Part shown: in pieces, positions 32,576-39,997 of the stretch
How positions within the stretch are numbered: position 1 is the first letter of the stretch
How the letters are laid out: every line of letters begins with the position of its first letter
From: Saprospiraceae bacterium
Lineage (GTDB): Bacteria; Bacteroidota; Bacteroidia; Chitinophagales; Saprospiraceae
Assembly (NCBI GenBank): GCA_027488935.1
Contig: JAIYAP010000080.1
Coordinates: 1-57,553, forward strand
Length of the DNA: 57,553 bases
Direction of reading: 5' to 3'
Program-made: the position numbers and the translations under genes
Notes under the pieces: model-generated
Seen by the model: only the letters and a program-made list of their open reading frames with translations
Database searches by the model: none
Told to the model about the DNA's origin: nothing

Positions 32576-33301
32576 ATGCATATCCAAGCACTTTTGATCG
32601 CACTTCTGATCGCCAATCTGAGCTTAAACGCCCAAACGAAATCCGAAATACCTGAATTTGTACCCTATATCGAATCGACTGGCACCGCTGAACTTATGGT
32701 TGTCCCAGATCAAATTTACCTGCGCATTAGTTTGCAAGAAAGATACCAAAATAAAACAAAGATCACCGTAGATGCGCAGGAAACCGAACTCAAAACGGCC
32801 CTTTCAACCCTCGGAATTCCCACCGACAAACTTTCCCTGGCAGACGCCCATGCCAATTTTGTAAAAATGCGCAGAAACCAAAAAGCGGTACTTACACGCA
32901 AAGATTATGAATTGCTTTTGCCTGACGCTGAAACCTTAGGAAAGGTACTCGATGCATTGGATAACCTGAAAGTTGCCGATGCCTTTGTAAATGATGTAAG
33001 TCACTCAAAAAGAGACAGTTTGCAAAAGACCGTTCGTATCAAAGCAATCCAGGATGCTAAAGAAAAAGCGGATTACCTGCTCAACGCCATTGGGGAACAA
33101 ACGGGTAAGCCATTGATCGTCAATGTGATCAATGATGTACCCTATTCAAAGGGCAACGAAATAAATATAAAAGGTAGTCGCGATAAGGTGACGAATTATT
33201 ACATCGACGGCGTTCGAGTGCATGCAGATGGGGAAGATGAAATCCAGTTTCAGAAAATACGAATTTACGTTACTGCTTATGTGAAGTTTGGGATAAAATA
33301 G
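32576..33301 (+). CDS. Secreted SIMPL-domain (DUF541) protein
   Basis: The 241-residue protein has signal peptide MHIQALLIALLIANLSLNAQ and a SIMPL (DUF541/BP26-like) domain: STGTAELMVVPDQIYLRISL, DAQETELKTALSTLGIPTDK and AIQDAKEKADYLLNAIGEQT. The last segment is the typical helix with repeated Ala/Lys. SIMPL proteins are periplasmic or outer-membrane proteins of uncertain role; the best studied, BP26, forms channel-like oligomers. It ends 3 bases before the convergent gene at 33305 and seems to be transcribed alone. Confidence 0.85.
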   Translation: MHIQALLIALLIANLSLNAQTKSEIPEFVPYIESTGTAELMVVPDQIYLRISLQERYQNKTKITVDAQETELKTALSTLGIPTDKLSLADAHANFVKMRRNQKAVLTRKDYELLLPDAETLGKVLDALDNLKVADAFVNDVSHSKRDSLQKTVRIKAIQDAKEKADYLLNAIGEQTGKPLIVNVINDVPYSKGNEINIKGSRDKVTNYYIDGVRVHADGEDEIQFQKIRIYVTAYVKFGIK

Positions 33302-33304
33302 GGG

Positions 33305-33862
33305 TCAAAAGTGTGCGTTGTTTTGCCCGCCTATATGATGTTTCAGTTTTTGTCCCATACCTCGTGTTACATAACTGGTGACACCTTCTTCCATCTTTTG
33401 ACCATTAGATAAGTAGTCAATTTTTATGGAGCAGTCTCCCGTGATGCCAACCCAAACAGTTTGACTTTCACCGGCTTCTAATTTGTCAATGTGTCCAGCG
33501 CCACAACCCAATATATTTATGTCCGTTAAAGTTGCTGGTGTTGCGTTTGTAAATGTTACGCACATGGTGTCTAATAGCCTCATTGTAATCCAACAATAAA
33601 ACAACATAACTGGAATATTGAGCAACATTAAACCGCAAGTAGCAAATAGTTTTTTTCGGTTGTCTTTGTCTTTATTAGCTTTTAATACGATTGAGGTTAA
33701 AATGCCCATATTTATAAGCCCGGCCAATGCTATATAGGCATAACCAATTAAAAGTAATTCGATTGAGGGAGTTAGGACGTAAGAGCCGAAAATGACAGTC
33801 CCAAGCAAGCAAGAAATTAGGGCTGTTTGCTGTCCTAGTTTTATGTGTTGTTGTGTTGTCAT
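33305..33862 (-). CDS. Membrane protein of unknown function
   Basis: This 185-residue protein has three hydrophobic helices (about 13-33, 35-58 and 74-98) and then a soluble C-terminal half, probably on the outer side, with MCVTFTNATPATLTDINILG and cysteines in GCGAGH and GDCSIKI. The C-terminal half could be a small beta domain. I do not recognise a family. It is AT-rich and unusual in codon feel compared with the glycan operon, and it heads a series of minus-strand orphan genes up to 35940. Confidence 0.6.
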   Translation of the reverse strand: MTTQQHIKLGQQTALISCLLGTVIFGSYVLTPSIELLLIGYAYIALAGLINMGILTSIVLKANKDKDNRKKLFATCGLMLLNIPVMLFYCWITMRLLDTMCVTFTNATPATLTDINILGCGAGHIDKLEAGESQTVWVGITGDCSIKIDYLSNGQKMEEGVTSYVTRGMGQKLKHHIGGQNNAHF

Positions 33863-33984
33863 GTGAATGGATGTTAACGGTTTTAGGCTTTACAAAGGTG
33901 GCATCTGGCGCCATAGATGTTGATTCGAATTCACTCTAATGCCAAATTATTCTGCTAGATGCTGGCGTAACACTTCTCTTACCT

Positions 33985-34407
33985 TCAATTGCTCTTTATT
34001 CCGAGTTCTATCTGTTCGCAATGAATTCTTATTAGTCGTCCATTTTCAAAAAAGTAAAGAATGTCATCTCCATCATTTGGTTTTGATTGTGGGATAATGC
34101 TATCATTTATTCCTCTTTCAGTCGAAGGGAAAAATGTAATTTCTCCTAAACAACGACTGTCTTCAAATGTGCTTTTTTCGTCTTGGCCAATTACGCTCAG
34201 GAAAGTCACGCTTTTATGTGTTAAAACCAGACTTGAAACCTCGTTTTTGTCAACCCAGTCACCGCTTAATTTGGTCCAATATAGTTTAATCTCTCTTTCT
34301 GCCACATTATAGTCAAAACCTGCAAAATCAAAATTGTTATGAAGGTCGATGAATCGTCCTTCCATACTTAATGCGTGATTGTCGATTATGTCAAAATTTA
34401 CTTCCAT
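33985..34407 (-). CDS. Small soluble protein of unknown function
   Basis: The frame begins with a TTG at 34413, but the first ATG (34407) gives 140 residues starting MEVNFDIIDNHALSM. There is no signal peptide or membrane helix. Aromatic and acidic residues dominate (NNFDFAGFDYNVAEREIKLYW), suggesting a compact beta-rich fold. It ends with ENGRLIRIHCEQIELGIK. I do not know the family. It is separated by 8 bases from the upstream DUF998-like gene and may be co-transcribed with it. Confidence 0.6.
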   Translation of the reverse strand: MEVNFDIIDNHALSMEGRFIDLHNNFDFAGFDYNVAEREIKLYWTKLSGDWVDKNEVSSLVLTHKSVTFLSVIGQDEKSTFEDSRCLGEITFFPSTERGINDSIIPQSKPNDGDDILYFFENGRLIRIHCEQIELGIKSN

Positions 34408-34415
34408 ATTCAAGG

Positions 34416-35033
34416 TTAACTCTTCAGTTTAATATGCGCAAAATCTTCCACATCCGTAAAATACTCAAGACCTAAAATTAAAAAGATCGCACTAATAGCA
34501 TTTACTTTTGCAACAATTGGCAATAAATTCCAATTACTTGAGGTGTGTATGTAAACAGCATAAAAGAAAATAAGTAGGCAAATAGTATTGTATATTTTAA
34601 AAAAATGAAGTTTTGTCATAAAAATAAAGACCGTGATAGCAACGATACAGTTCCAAAATAAAAAATTTGAAATATTGAGCATTAAATCATGTAAAGGTGT
34701 TACGATTAAGAATGTAAAAGGCATAATGAGTATGCCAGAATACTTGATAATATTTTTAAAATTCTTTTCGGGTATTTTCTTTGACATGTTAACAAAAAAA
34801 ATAGCACAGCTTATGGAATAGACAAACATGCCTAAATAGGCCCAAATTCTGGAGGTGTTTGGGGAGCCATTCAACGCTTTTGCTTCAAACAAGTTACTGA
34901 TATAATTTTTTGACCAGTCAAAACCAACCGCATTTTTGTCTTGATAGGTGCCTCCTGGATAAATTGAAATCGCTATGAGCAGCAAAATCAATGAAAAGGT
35001 CATTGCTATTAAAACGGAATACTTCTTAATCAT
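34416..35033 (-). CDS. Six-helix membrane protein, DUF998-like
   Basis: In this 205-residue protein about six hydrophobic segments are visible, the first at residues 8-26. The motif YPGGTYQDKNAVGFDWSKNY followed by ISNLF, just after helix 1, resembles the DUF998 membrane family (which typically has a conserved loop there), but the match is weak by eye. Several charged residues sit in loops; no catalytic motif stands out. It lies in the AT-rich orphan cluster and precedes the small protein at 34407 by 8 bases. Confidence 0.55.
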   Translation of the reverse strand: MIKKYSVLIAMTFSLILLLIAISIYPGGTYQDKNAVGFDWSKNYISNLFEAKALNGSPNTSRIWAYLGMFVYSISCAIFFVNMSKKIPEKNFKNIIKYSGILIMPFTFLIVTPLHDLMLNISNFLFWNCIVAITVFIFMTKLHFFKIYNTICLLIFFYAVYIHTSSNWNLLPIVAKVNAISAIFLILGLEYFTDVEDFAHIKLKS

Positions 35034-35091
35034 TTTCTCAATTTCTGATTTCGTGAATATGATTGTGCGTCGTGTTGCAATGACTCAGTTC

Positions 35092-35940
35092 CTAGGTTGC
35101 AAATTCACGTTTCTTGAAGTTTGTCAATAACGCTATCCCTAACCAATACAATAGTAAAAATGGTATCCCTGGAATAAAGAATAGAAATAACAGCTCAAAG
35201 CCTTTCGGAATGTTCATTTCAGTAATATAAATAACGGTTGCTGAAGTAATACCTAATAAACTAAATATAATGACTAAAATGGGGCTCCATATTTTGATTT
35301 GTCGCAATTTATAGAGATGCAATGAAAGCCAAATGATGGATATGAATTGAATATACCGCCCAATTACGCCAATTCTAATGATACTAAAATTGTCATAATT
35401 TTTGCCAAATTCTTCCACACTTTTACCCTGGTCTATCCATGCTCTCAGCCCTTCCGGATATAAATAATGGTGTGTGAACTCCCAAAATAATTCTGCAAAG
35501 GCAAGGATAAAAACAAGGGCTACGATCCCTTTTATTGAGTTTTTAATTTTTAAGGAATCACTCCTAAATAGCAATAAAATAAAAACGCCAAACAGTATCG
35601 CTGCGATGAAGAGCAAAATGTACCTTAAATGTTCCCGCTCAGGGTGTTCAAGCATTTTAAGACTGAGATCAGGCGGTGCAACTAAGCCAATAATACCTAT
35701 AATTGGGCATATTAGTAAAAAAAGTAGTATTCCTATGCTTTCAAAAGGTGGGAGAAAATATTTGGAAATTAGTAATACCGTGGAGGTAATAACAATTGAA
35801 ACAACAGTCAGGATTATAACATAAGTCTGAAAACTGTTACTTTCCATATAGGGCGAATATTTGCCTATTAAAGTCCCTGTCAAAAATGGAAGTATAAATA
35901 AGATTAAGACAGCTAGGGTTGTTAGTATTTTGTTTTTCAT
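35092..35940 (-). CDS. Polytopic membrane protein of unknown function
   Basis: About 282 residues from the ATG at 35940 (MKNKILTTLAVLILFILP); the frame could start 21 bases earlier, but this start begins with a good hydrophobic segment. Seven to eight membrane helices can be counted, with short loops and a larger central loop (LYPEGLRAWIDQGKSVEEF). A positively charged tail (TNFKKREFAT) should face the cytosol. No family recognised. It is transcribed away from the cytochrome gene at 36247. Confidence 0.55.
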   Translation of the reverse strand: MKNKILTTLAVLILFILPFLTGTLIGKYSPYMESNSFQTYVIILTVVSIVITSTVLLISKYFLPPFESIGILLFLLICPIIGIIGLVAPPDLSLKMLEHPEREHLRYILLFIAAILFGVFILLLFRSDSLKIKNSIKGIVALVFILAFAELFWEFTHHYLYPEGLRAWIDQGKSVEEFGKNYDNFSIIRIGVIGRYIQFISIIWLSLHLYKLRQIKIWSPILVIIFSLLGITSATVIYITEMNIPKGFELLFLFFIPGIPFLLLYWLGIALLTNFKKREFAT

Positions 35941-36246
35941 TGGTCGGTTTTTAAAAATCAAGGATTGAGGTGCTTTAGGAGTTGTGTAAAATCACTGCTT
36001 GTGTGTAAATATACGAAGAAGTAATCCCCTCATCAACAAAGATAATTCTCACAGGCAAAACCACCAAGCATTTGTATCTTGGGTTTTAAACACCTGAAGA
36101 CCCATACCACAAATCCCTATTTCACCACACTACCAATGATAAAAACTACCCTCCATTCAAATAACAATACACTTTCGCCACGCAACCCTACTGCGATATT
36201 ACGCGTTTAGCTTGTTGCATCCGATTACCTACCAACACCATAAACG
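35941..36246. other. Divergent intergenic region, no gene seen
   Basis: About 306 bases between the membrane protein (minus) and the cytochrome-like gene (plus). TATCTTGG at about 36077 is one mismatch from a -7 box. Nothing else convincing is visible. Confidence 0.4.
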
Positions 36247-36903
36247 ATGAAACTACCGCTTTTTTTGGGCCTTTTACTGCTTTTGGCCGTAATAACTACC
36301 CCTTTTTGTACCCGCGAACACATCCAGGACCTAAGCGGGGTTTGCTTCGAAAGCAAAGTGCTCCCCGTTTTTCAGTCTAATTGCACCCAAAGTGGTTGTC
36401 ACAATAGCCAGGACAGAGAAGCCGGTTATGACTTTACGACCTATGAAAGTATTGTAAAAAACGGCATCCAACCTGGCGATTACCGTAAAAGCGACGTGTA
36501 CCGGGTGATGGTCGCAGTGGCAGGTCGCATGCCACCCGCTCCCTACAACCGGCTCAGCGATGCGCAATTGACCAATGTGGCTCAATGGATTAACGACGGC
36601 GCCTTAAATACCACTTGCGTGGATACGATGACTTGCAACACTACGGATACTAAATATAGCACGGCCGTAAAACCCATCCTCGATACCTATTGTAATGGCT
36701 GCCACGGAACGGCTTCAGGCTCAGGCAACATCAGTTATGCCACTTTCAGCGGGGTAAAAGCCACGGTTTCGGATGGCACCCTCCTGCAATCGATTGAACA
36801 TACCGGCGGCATTTCACCCATGCCTCAAAACGGCAATAAACTGTCCGATTGCAATATTTCCATCATCAAAGGCTGGATCGATGCCGGCGCGCCCAATAAC
36901 TGA
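36247..36903 (+). CDS. Cytochrome c-like lipoprotein with two heme motifs (one CX4CH)
   Basis: This 218-residue protein has an N-terminal hydrophobic segment ending in TTPFC, a possible lipobox. Two cytochrome c-like modules follow: VFQSNCTQSGCHNSQ contains CTQSGCH (CX4CH) and DTYCNGCHG contains CNGCH (CX2CH). A Met in each, in GRMPPAP and GISPMPQNG, can serve as the distal ligand. It is related to planctomycete-type cytochrome c domains (PSD). It likely carries electrons in the periplasm. The DUF5777 gene follows after 18 bases. Confidence 0.85.
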   Translation: MKLPLFLGLLLLLAVITTPFCTREHIQDLSGVCFESKVLPVFQSNCTQSGCHNSQDREAGYDFTTYESIVKNGIQPGDYRKSDVYRVMVAVAGRMPPAPYNRLSDAQLTNVAQWINDGALNTTCVDTMTCNTTDTKYSTAVKPILDTYCNGCHGTASGSGNISYATFSGVKATVSDGTLLQSIEHTGGISPMPQNGNKLSDCNISIIKGWIDAGAPNN

Positions 36904-36921
36904 CCCTAAAACTTAGACAAA

Positions 36922-37824
36922 ATGAGAATTTCAATATACATCCTGCTGCTGCTTTGTCTTGCCGGACAAGCCCAGGCACAGAAAAAAGACCCCAACGAAG
37001 ATCTACTCAGCCTCCTGGGCGAAGATCAAACCACGGAACACGTCCAATATGCCTTCAAAAGTCCAAGGGTGATCAATTCCCACAGCATGGAAATGCTGCA
37101 CAAAGGGACGATGGATTTTCGCATTTTACACCGATTTGGTCCTGTTTCTGGCGGCGCTTACCAACTTTTCGGGCTCGATCAAGCCAGTATGCGGCTTGGC
37201 CTCGATTATGGCATCAGCCCGAACTTTATGATTGGTGTGGGCCGAAGCACCTCCAAAAAAGAAGTAGACGGTTTTGTCAAATACCGTTTTTTGTGGCAAT
37301 CAACCGGTAAAAGAACCATGCCCGTTTCGTTGGTGTGGGTGAGTGGTATTACCATCAATGGCCTGAAAGATGTGACCGGGGTGGAAACGATCCCAACCAC
37401 TTTTTCACGACGCCTGGGTTATTACCACAGTATCATCCTTGGCCGTAAATTCAATGAATGGGTTACCGTACAATTTGCGCCGACCCTTGTACATAATAAT
37501 ATCGTAGAAAATAACCTGACACCCAATGATTTATTCGCAATCGGTTTTGGCGGCCGGGTAAAAGTGACCAAGCGCATGGCGATCACCTGGGATTATAGTT
37601 ACCTGCTCAACCGGTTCCCCGCTAATGTCAATTACAACCCGCTTTCGATTGGAGTGGATATCGAAACCGGTGGTCACGTGTTCCAACTGCACTTTTCCAA
37701 TGCAACCGGTATGAATGAACGCGCCTTTATTACCGATGCAAATGGCAACTGGTTTAAAGGTCAAATTCGATTCGGATTCAACCTTTCGCGGATTTTCCAG
37801 ATTGTGAAACCGCAGGAACTATAA
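36922..37824 (+). CDS. DUF5777-family outer-membrane beta-barrel-like protein
   Basis: The 300-residue protein begins with signal peptide MRISIYILLLLCLAGQAQAQ. The mature part alternates polar and hydrophobic residues typical of a beta-barrel (GGRVKVTKRMAITWDYSYLL, FQLHFSNATGMNERAFI) and includes LHKGTMDFRILHRFGPVSGG, which I link to DUF5777. In other Bacteroidota, DUF5777 genes lie next to cytochrome-like and YceI genes, as here. The role is unknown; it may carry redox partners or lipophilic quinone-like substrates across the outer membrane (inference). A good terminator follows. Confidence 0.8.
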   Translation: MRISIYILLLLCLAGQAQAQKKDPNEDLLSLLGEDQTTEHVQYAFKSPRVINSHSMEMLHKGTMDFRILHRFGPVSGGAYQLFGLDQASMRLGLDYGISPNFMIGVGRSTSKKEVDGFVKYRFLWQSTGKRTMPVSLVWVSGITINGLKDVTGVETIPTTFSRRLGYYHSIILGRKFNEWVTVQFAPTLVHNNIVENNLTPNDLFAIGFGGRVKVTKRMAITWDYSYLLNRFPANVNYNPLSIGVDIETGGHVFQLHFSNATGMNERAFITDANGNWFKGQIRFGFNLSRIFQIVKPQEL

Positions 37825-37842
37825 AACAGACCCGAAATTTCA

Positions 37843-37880
37843 CGCCGTTGTTGCCATTTTGAGGCATCAACGGCGTTTTT
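37843..37880 (+). terminator. Rho-independent terminator after the DUF5777 gene
   Basis: CGCCGTTGTTGCC (37843-37855) and GGCATCAACGGCG (37863-37875) pair with one mismatch around a 7-base loop, followed directly by TTTTT. This is a standard intrinsic terminator. Confidence 0.8.
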
Positions 37881-37897
37881 AATTTAAAAAACCGCCC

Positions 37898-37925
37898 TTT
37901 TACAATTCCTTTACATCGTTTTACA
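37898..37925 (+). promoter_or_regulatory. Three direct repeats of TTTACA, candidate winged-helix regulator site
   Basis: TTTACA occurs at 37899-37904, 37910-37915 and 37920-37925, spaced 11 and 10 bases. Direct repeats of about one helical turn are the usual binding mode of OmpR/PhoB-type winged helices, such as the C-terminal domain of the regulator at 39092. They stop about 32 bases before the -7 element, a normal place for an activator. The link is inference; AT-rich repeats could be chance. Confidence 0.4.
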
Positions 37926-37956
37926 CCCAAAAAACGCCCGGAATCATGACGGCTCC

Positions 37957-37964
37957 TACATTTG
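37957..37964 (+). promoter_or_regulatory. -7 promoter element of the lipoprotein/regulator operon
   Basis: TACATTTG is an exact TAnnTTTG match, 31 bases before the ATG at 37995. No strong -33 element is seen, which fits an activator-dependent promoter. Confidence 0.55.
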
Positions 37965-37994
37965 TTCCATTGTTTCACCAACCACTACAAAGTC

Positions 37995-39071
37995 ATGCAA
38001 ATCCATTTGATTGCCTTGTTAATATGTCTCCCTTCATTCTATTCCTGTCAGCAAGACCCCTTATCGGTCCAATCCCTGACGGCGAATCTCGGACAAAGCG
38101 CCGATAAAAACATGGAGGACGATGACGAACCCGACCCCGCAGCCACCTTGAATGTTATTTTTAAATCGGCGGATACAGGGGAAACCTGGCAGGATATCAG
38201 CGCCGGATTGCCCAATAGTATTTTCGTTGACGGCCTAACTTTCCAAAACAACACCCTCTTCGTATCGACCGAAAAAGGCTTGTACCACATGCGCACCAAT
38301 GTTTCCAAACCAACTTGGGAAAAAGAACTTTTCTTATACGGTCCTGTTTATGAATTGGTTTCAAATCCAAAAGGTATTCTTGCATGCGCGTATAATTCGG
38401 GTATTTTTCAAAACCTGAGTGGTACCGATATTTGGAAAGTACTCAGCAACAACTTGAAAGACAAAGCGATCCGCACAGCGATGTTCACCGCGGAAAATAC
38501 CTTGTTAGTGGGTACCGATCACGGCATTTTTAAATCAGTAAATGAGGGCAATAGCTGGAAAGCAGTGTATGAAGGCGGTATGATCTTCAATTTTGTGGAG
38601 ATCGATGGTGCCTTGATTGCAGGCGGGGAAAAGGGTGTTTTGCGCTCTACGGATGGCGGCGAAACCTGGGTTACCTCTTTGTACGAAAATATTATGTCCA
38701 AAAACACGGGACGTTTAGACGATCAGTTGTTCACCATCCAGGGCACCGAGGATATTGAAAAACCCAATCCGGGTGGCATTACCAACCGTTTGCGCGTGTC
38801 AAAAGACGGCGGAAAAAATTGGCAACGCCTGGAAAACAGCCTCTTCCCGATTCAGGATCAGTACGATATGGACGAAAGTTTGGCCGGTACCAAGGATCTT
38901 TTTGATATGGCGCAAGTGGGTAAGTATTTGTTTTGCAGTTTTGATACTGGCATTTACCGCACAGCCGACCAGGGCAAAACCTGGCAATTGGTCTTCAACG
39001 CCAAAGGAATGTCTTTCCGAATGTATGTTTCAGGTAACGTAATTTATGCCATACCGAGCGGTGGCTGTTAA
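37995..39071 (+). CDS. Lipoprotein with BNR/Asp-box beta-propeller repeats
   Basis: I take the ATG at 37995: MQIHLIALLICLPSFYSC is a lipoprotein signal with Cys at about 18, whereas the longer frame adds eleven unlikely residues. The 358-residue product has five Asp-box (BNR) repeats: SADTGETWQDI, SVNEGNSWKAV, STDGGETWVTS, SKDGGKNWQRL and TADQGKTWQLV. Together with the intervening YxNTLFV-type strands they point to a sialidase/sortilin-like propeller, without clear sialidase catalytic residues, so a binding role is likelier. It lies 20 bases before the membrane-anchored regulator at 39092. Confidence 0.82.
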   Translation: MQIHLIALLICLPSFYSCQQDPLSVQSLTANLGQSADKNMEDDDEPDPAATLNVIFKSADTGETWQDISAGLPNSIFVDGLTFQNNTLFVSTEKGLYHMRTNVSKPTWEKELFLYGPVYELVSNPKGILACAYNSGIFQNLSGTDIWKVLSNNLKDKAIRTAMFTAENTLLVGTDHGIFKSVNEGNSWKAVYEGGMIFNFVEIDGALIAGGEKGVLRSTDGGETWVTSLYENIMSKNTGRLDDQLFTIQGTEDIEKPNPGGITNRLRVSKDGGKNWQRLENSLFPIQDQYDMDESLAGTKDLFDMAQVGKYLFCSFDTGIYRTADQGKTWQLVFNAKGMSFRMYVSGNVIYAIPSGGC

Positions 39072-39091
39072 AAAAGTGCTATTTTTGAGGC

Positions 39092-39994
39092 ATGCGTACC
39101 GTCCGTTTTTTAAAAAATATGCGTTTTTGGCCACTTTTAGCCCTGTTTTTGGTTGCCTGGTTTTTGCCCGCGACGCCCAATGTGGCGCAAGATGATTTAT
39201 CGCCTGAAAAAGTGAATCTCGCGTTGCGCCGCACAGCCGATGGACTTTTGCGTGCCTCGGGCGATGGCAAAAGCCGCATTCCGGCGGTTAAGCAGGTGGA
39301 TCCGGAGGTTTGGCAAGTGATGCTGGAACATCCTTTTCAGTATGATTCGCTGCCGGCGCTTTTACAGGCCTCCCTGAATGTATACAACATCCAAACGCCC
39401 TATGAAGTGGCGGTGCGCAATTGCTTCGACGCCACCCTCGAACTGGGCTACCACCAATCGGATTATTTGGAACAAAAAAGCGTGCCTTGTGGCGGGCGCA
39501 TCATGCCGGAAGGTTGCCATTATTTAGAAATTACTTTTTTGGGCACAACGCCCCCTACCCCATCCTTTTGGGCCAATAAAGCCTGGATTATGTGGTTATT
39601 ATTGGGCATTTTGGCAGGTTTTGGTTTTTTCTGGTTGCAAAAAAAGCCAAAACCTGCCGCCTCAATCGCCAATGCTACTACCGACTGGCTGGAATTTGGT
39701 CAATCCAAATTGGATGTGGCCGGTCAGGTACTCCTGTGTGCGGGTACACGCGCGACGCTCACATTTCGGGAAACCAAATTGTTGCGGCTTTTTGCGGCAC
39801 GCCCTGACCAATTACTAGAACGCGATTTTATTTTGCAGGAAGTTTGGGCCGACGAGGGCGTTTTGGTAGGCCGCAGCGTCGACGTTTTTGTATCGCGCTT
39901 GCGCAAAAAACTTGCCGCCGATGTTACTGTTGGGATTGTGGCGGTGCATGGAGTTGGGTATCGGTTGGAGACTGGGAAGGGATTGACCCATTAG
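39092..39994 (+). CDS. Membrane-anchored transcription factor with periplasmic sensor and C-terminal OmpR-type winged helix
   Basis: This 300-residue protein has a hydrophobic N-terminal segment (about 11-27, FWPLLALFLVAWFLPAT) and a periplasmic domain of about 140 residues (ALRRTADGLLRASGDGKSR, HPFQYDSLPALLQASLNVYN). That domain has three Cys (NCFD, PCGGR, GCHYLE). A second helix (about 168-187, WIMWLLLGILAGFGFFW) leads to a cytoplasmic winged helix (LTFRETKLLRLFAARPDQLL, VGRSVDVFVSRLRKKL). It has no receiver domain, so it is a one-component transmembrane regulator. ToxR/CadC have the reverse order, winged helix first. The upstream lipoprotein is its likely partner. Confidence 0.85.
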   Translation: MRTVRFLKNMRFWPLLALFLVAWFLPATPNVAQDDLSPEKVNLALRRTADGLLRASGDGKSRIPAVKQVDPEVWQVMLEHPFQYDSLPALLQASLNVYNIQTPYEVAVRNCFDATLELGYHQSDYLEQKSVPCGGRIMPEGCHYLEITFLGTTPPTPSFWANKAWIMWLLLGILAGFGFFWLQKKPKPAASIANATTDWLEFGQSKLDVAGQVLLCAGTRATLTFRETKLLRLFAARPDQLLERDFILQEVWADEGVLVGRSVDVFVSRLRKKLAADVTVGIVAVHGVGYRLETGKGLTH

Positions 39995-39997
39995 ATT

